From: an uncultured Sphingomonas sp.
GTDB lineage: Bacteria > Pseudomonadota > Alphaproteobacteria > Sphingomonadales > Sphingomonadaceae
Assembly: GCA_946482655.1 (NCBI GenBank)
Contig: CAMLSA010000041.1
Coordinates: 1 to 26,505 of the forward strand
Length of the DNA stretch: 26,505 bases
Direction of reading: 5' to 3'
Shown here in pieces: positions 24,309 through 26,505 of the stretch; the stretch's first letter is position 1; each line of letters starts with the position of its first letter. The position numbers and the translations under genes were made by a program. The notes under the pieces were generated by a model that was given only the letters and a program-made list of their open reading frames with translations, searched no databases and was not told where the DNA came from.

Positions 24309-24719
24309 GTGACCCTGAAAGCGTTGAAGCCCGAGGTTGCGGCGGACGAAGGCGATACGCTGGCGGCCCATCTGCGGCGCAGGCGGCGGGAATTGGGCCT
24401 CTTTCGGAAGCAGACAGCAAAGCTCATGGGAGTGAAGGAATGGACGCTCCTTAAGTGGGAAACCGGTGCCGCCATGCCGCTCGTGTCCTTCTATCCGAGG
24501 ATCATAACGTACCTCGGCTATGAGCCGTGGCCGGAGCCTCGAACGCTTGCTGAGATGCTTTTGGCTAAGCGGCGGCGAGAAGGCCGCTCCGGGAAAGAGG
24601 CGGCTGAGATGATGGGTGTAGATCAGGGAACGTACACCCGCATGGAAGCAGGCCATATCCCTGGCCATCATCATATCCGCGACATCATCGCGCGGTCCAG
24701 CCTGCTGGAGCGAAGTTGA
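24309..24719 (+). CDS. Double helix-turn-helix (XRE-type) DNA-binding protein
   Basis: The 136-residue product has two Cro/CI-like helix-turn-helix units: 18-52 (LAAHLRRRRRELGLF, then LMGVKEWTLLKWETG) and 80-115 (LAEMLLAKRRREGRS, then AAEMMGVDQGTYTRMEAGH). The linker FYPRIITYLGYEPWPEPRTL is characteristic of this small family, which I associate with integrative elements. GTG 24309 (VTLKALKPE) is the most family-like start; GTG 24303 and a TTG at 24273 inside the comM repeat are open too, and none has a good ribosome site. It transcribes toward the two-gene unit and overlaps its end by 35 bases. It probably controls the cassette. Confidence 0.75.
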   Translation: MTLKALKPEVAADEGDTLAAHLRRRRRELGLFRKQTAKLMGVKEWTLLKWETGAAMPLVSFYPRIITYLGYEPWPEPRTLAEMLLAKRRREGRSGKEAAEMMGVDQGTYTRMEAGHIPGHHHIRDIIARSSLLERS

Positions 24720-24957
24720 GATATAGAATGCCGATTAAGGCCAGGGCGTAGAATGCCGCCGCAATGCGCTTGGCGGTGACGCTCATTCGATAGTCAGGAC
24801 GTTTGGAGAATTCCCGGCTATGTAAGGCGGTCCACAACAATCCCGTCAGGAAAAAGAGCAGCAGTTCTCCGAACGATTCCCCCCAGGCGAACCCGAAGAC
24901 CACCCCGAAGCAAACAATCGCGAACGATACGTGGTCGAAAACATGCCACCACATCAT
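24685..24957 (-). CDS. Small three-helix membrane protein, unknown function
   Basis: The 90-residue product has hydrophobic spans at about 7-25 (FDHVSFAIVCFGVVFGFAW), 30-46 (GELLLFFLTGLLWTALH) and 65-82 (IAAAFYALALIGILYLNF), joined by a basic loop (SREFSKRPDYRMSVTAKR). No family is recognised. ATG 24957 overlaps the stop of the upstream gene (ATGA), so the two are translated together. Size and topology would fit an immunity or holin-like partner, but nothing in the sequence proves either. Its 3' end overlaps the HTH gene tail-to-tail. Confidence 0.65.
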   Translation of the reverse strand: MMWWHVFDHVSFAIVCFGVVFGFAWGESFGELLLFFLTGLLWTALHSREFSKRPDYRMSVTAKRIAAAFYALALIGILYLNFAPAGWTAR

Positions 24958-25550
24958 CTTGCCCCCTTCTTCGGTCGACGTTCCTTCGCCTGCTCATACC
25001 CTTCCTTGGCCGCACTGCTGGCCACCATCATCCCCGCGCCGGTGGCTGCCATCGCTCCCGCTCGCAGTGGCACCGCGACGCCAAGGGCTATTTTCCCCAA
25101 ATCGTACGCCACCCCCTTCTCATCGACAACGTCACCATCGAAAGCCCGCTTGTAATCGGGATGTCGAACCGGCTTGTCATTCGCGTCTAGGATGAAACGA
25201 TGCTGCGGATCCAAGGCCCAAGCCTTGTAGCCCCGCGGCACGGGATAAGTCCGCGTCGCCGGAGGGAGGAGCGGCGCATCGTTGTCTTTCGAACGAAAGA
25301 ACCGATCTTGGTAATCTCGCAGGATTTGGCCATCCCGCTGACCCTGGGCACGCATTGTCTCATATCCATTCCAATTCGGATTGGGTGCCTCAGCAAGTTG
25401 AATAGGTCTATCCTCGCCCAGACTCCTCACTGCATCGAGATATTCGTCCCGATAGATGACGTTCCCGTCCTCATCGACCCTGAAAGGCCGGGGCATTTTG
25501 CCATCCGCACCCGGCAGCGAGACCATGCCTGCATATCGATCATAGATCAT
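24954..25550 (-). CDS. Unrecognised 198-residue protein of the comM cassette
   Basis: I do not recognise this protein. It is hydrophilic over 1-150, with DEDGNVIYRDEYLDAVRSLG, NWNGYETMRAQGQRDGQILR and WALDPQHRFILDANDKPV; then a glycine/alanine-rich hydrophobic stretch at 151-180 (ALGVAVPLRAGAMAATGAGM) and a strongly basic tail ERRPKKGAR. This looks like a cytoplasmic or exported domain with a weak membrane-insertion segment near the C-terminus. ATG 25550 is chosen because GGAGG lies five bases upstream; a GTG at 25562 would overlap that site. It is first in a coupled pair with the membrane protein. An effector with its membrane partner is one reading; there are no catalytic motifs to support it. 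Confidence 0.7.
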   Translation of the reverse strand: MIYDRYAGMVSLPGADGKMPRPFRVDEDGNVIYRDEYLDAVRSLGEDRPIQLAEAPNPNWNGYETMRAQGQRDGQILRDYQDRFFRSKDNDAPLLPPATRTYPVPRGYKAWALDPQHRFILDANDKPVRHPDYKRAFDGDVVDEKGVAYDLGKIALGVAVPLRAGAMAATGAGMMVASSAAKEGYEQAKERRPKKGAR

Positions 25551-25582
25551 TCGAACCTCCACATTCCAAAAAGGAACATATC

Positions 25583-25693
25583 ATGAACAAATATAATCCT
25601 ACATTGCAAGATCTACCTAAATTGCGCGGCGATCTTTTGCCTTTCAGCCTTCCACGGCATAGCAATCGTTGGCTGACCTGCATCACTCGGTGA
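25583..25693 (+). CDS. Possible 36-residue small protein
   Basis: ATG 25583 has AAAAGGAA about six bases upstream and opens a 36-codon frame (MNKYNPTLQDLPKLRGDLLP, then FSLPRHSNRWLTCITR). The DNA is AT-rich and divergent from the gene at 25550, so it also serves as that gene's promoter region. The peptide is basic and amphipathic. It could be a real small protein, the stump of a lost gene or chance. Confidence 0.25.
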   Translation: MNKYNPTLQDLPKLRGDLLPFSLPRHSNRWLTCITR

Positions 25694-25722
25694 CGAATTA
25701 CAGTACCATGTGCAACCGCCCC

Positions 25723-26199
25723 TCAACTCACCGCCGCCCTCCGCCGATAACTCAGTGCTTCGGCGACATGGACCCGCCCGACGCCGTCCGACCCGCTCAG
25801 ATCGGCGATCGTCCGGCTGACCCTGAGCACCCGATGATAGCCGCGCGCCGACAGGCGCATCGCCTCGGCCGCTTGCGCGAGCAGCTTGCGGCCCGGCTCG
25901 TCGGGTGTCGCCACCGCGTCGAGCAGTTCGCCGTCGGCCTCGGCGTTGGTGCGCACGCCGTGGCTCGCATAGCGCGCCGTCTGGATCGCGCGCGCGGCTG
26001 CCACGCGCGCGGCGACCTCGGCCGAGCCTTCGTCGGGCGGCGGCAGGACGAGGTCGGCGGCGCTGACCGCCGCCACGTCGACATGGAGGTCGATCCGGTC
26101 GAGCAGCGGGCCCGAGACCTTCGCCTGATAGTCGGCGGCGCAGCGCGGCGCACGTGAGCATCCGAGGGAGGCATCGCCCAGGTGCCCGCACTTGCATGG
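25723..26199. repeat. Right 477-bp direct repeat (comM 3' end)
   Basis: This is the partner of 23804-24280, placed 1919 bp further on. Here the sequence continues without interruption into the rest of comM, beyond 26199. Confidence 0.9.
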
Positions 26200-26505
26200 G
26201 TTCATCGCCGCGATGAGCTGAACGCGCGCGGGAAAGGTGACATGGGCGTTCGCGCGGGCGACCGAGACCTTGCCGGTTTCGAGCGGCTGGCGGAGCGAAT
26301 CGAGCACCCCGCGCTGGAATTCGGGAAGCTCGTCGAGAAACAGCACCCCGAGGTGGGCGAGGCTGATCTCGCCGGGGCGGACGCGCGTGCCGCCCCCGAC
26401 CAGCGCCGCCATCGAGGCCGAATGATGGGGCGCGCGAAAGGGGCGGGCCCGGATCAGCCGGCCCTCCTGCAACTCGCCTGCCACCGAGGCGACCATCGAC
26501 ACTTC
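25723..26505 (-). CDS. comM: ComM-type AAA+ ATPase, C-terminal part (gene continues beyond the window)
   Basis: The visible 260 residues are the AAA+ and C-terminal part of a ComM/YifB Mg-chelatase-like protein: RPFRAPHHSASMAALVGGG, the Walker B LGVLFLDELPEF, LRQPLETGKVSVARA, LIAAMNPCKCGHLGD and LLDRIDLHVDV, with the usual end SYRRRAAVS. The N-terminal domain and Walker A lie past position 26505. ComM is a hexameric helicase that extends strand exchange during natural transformation (shown in Vibrio). The frame is intact to its stop. comM is a known insertion target, as in Acinetobacter resistance islands, though by a different mechanism. Confidence 0.95.
   Translation of the reverse strand, partial: EVSMVASVAGELQEGRLIRARPFRAPHHSASMAALVGGGTRVRPGEISLAHLGVLFLDELPEFQRGVLDSLRQPLETGKVSVARANAHVTFPARVQLIAAMNPCKCGHLGDASLGCSRAPRCAADYQAKVSGPLLDRIDLHVDVAAVSAADLVLPPPDEGSAEVAARVAAARAIQTARYASHGVRTNAEADGELLDAVATPDEPGRKLLAQAAEAMRLSARGYHRVLRVSRTIADLSGSDGVGRVHVAEALSYRRRAAVS

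Larger units (their letters stand above)
24281..25722. mobile_element. Putative small non-autonomous integrative cassette in comM
   Basis: The 1.44-kb insert lies between two direct copies of the comM 3' end. It carries a double-HTH regulator (plus), a two-gene unit (minus) of unknown function and a possible 36-residue ORF. Average GC is lower than in the flanking comM copies, most clearly at 25560-25700. There is no integrase, transposase or terminal inverted repeat that I can see. The arrangement, in which a gene's 3' end is restored by the incoming DNA and the old end displaced, is typical of site-specific integration into a gene. Duplication by homologous recombination is the alternative. 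Confidence 0.6.

Noticed and set aside
1..26505. CRISPR arrays, rRNA and tRNA genes
   Set aside because: No regularly spaced identical repeats and no tRNA cloverleaf or rRNA sequence were found on reading both strands.

Overview
The window looks like chromosomal DNA of a sphingomonad-type alphaproteobacterium. This is inferred from high GC with GC-rich third codon positions, an UrcA-family periplasmic protein, an otsB-GH15-otsA block, a ComM homologue, a DUF47/Pit phosphate pair and a class III (LigAB-type) aromatic ring-cleavage operon. I could not run a search, so the genus is not assigned.

Positions 1-9.4 kb are accessory in character. A CoA-transferase family III gene (661-1857) sits behind a possible promoter and a perfect 19-bp palindrome. 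A decayed IS3-family transposase end (about 2042-2345) abuts and overlaps the 3' end of a LysR-type regulator (2311-3264, minus). Divergent from the regulator is a tight five-gene operon (3485-7463): NahE-like hydratase-aldolase, LigA-like and LigB-like extradiol dioxygenase subunits, NahD-like isomerase and an HsaA-like flavin-dependent monooxygenase. Every junction overlaps. Together they can be read as phenol to catechol hydroxylation, meta ring opening, chromene isomerisation and aldol cleavage of a bicyclic or polycyclic aromatic. An SDR follows, then the 5' stump of a second HsaA-like monooxygenase, then a damaged Phd/VapC-type toxin-antitoxin pair.

Positions 9.6-23.8 kb look like ordinary chromosome: putA (proline catabolism); an SDR without its usual catalytic Ser; a 500-residue RTX protein whose N-terminal half has a 14-15-residue repeat period; an IsdG/HmuQ-like small monooxygenase; a Pit phosphate permease preceded by a NUDIX-DUF47 fusion; an UrcA-like secreted protein followed by two strong hairpins; the translationally coupled otsB-GH15-otsA trehalose block; and an EthD-domain protein.

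Positions 23.8-26.5 kb hold the most interesting architecture. The 3' 477 bp of comM occurs twice in direct orientation, without length difference. The right copy belongs to a comM gene that runs off the window; the left copy is an orphan fragment. The last 122 bp of the repeats are identical, while the rest has diverged. Between them lies a 1.4-kb insert with no recombinase: a double-HTH regulator, and a two-gene unit opposite to it encoding an unrecognised 198-residue protein and a 90-residue three-helix membrane protein. It resembles a small, non-autonomous integrative cassette that uses the comM 3' end as its site and restores the gene on entry.
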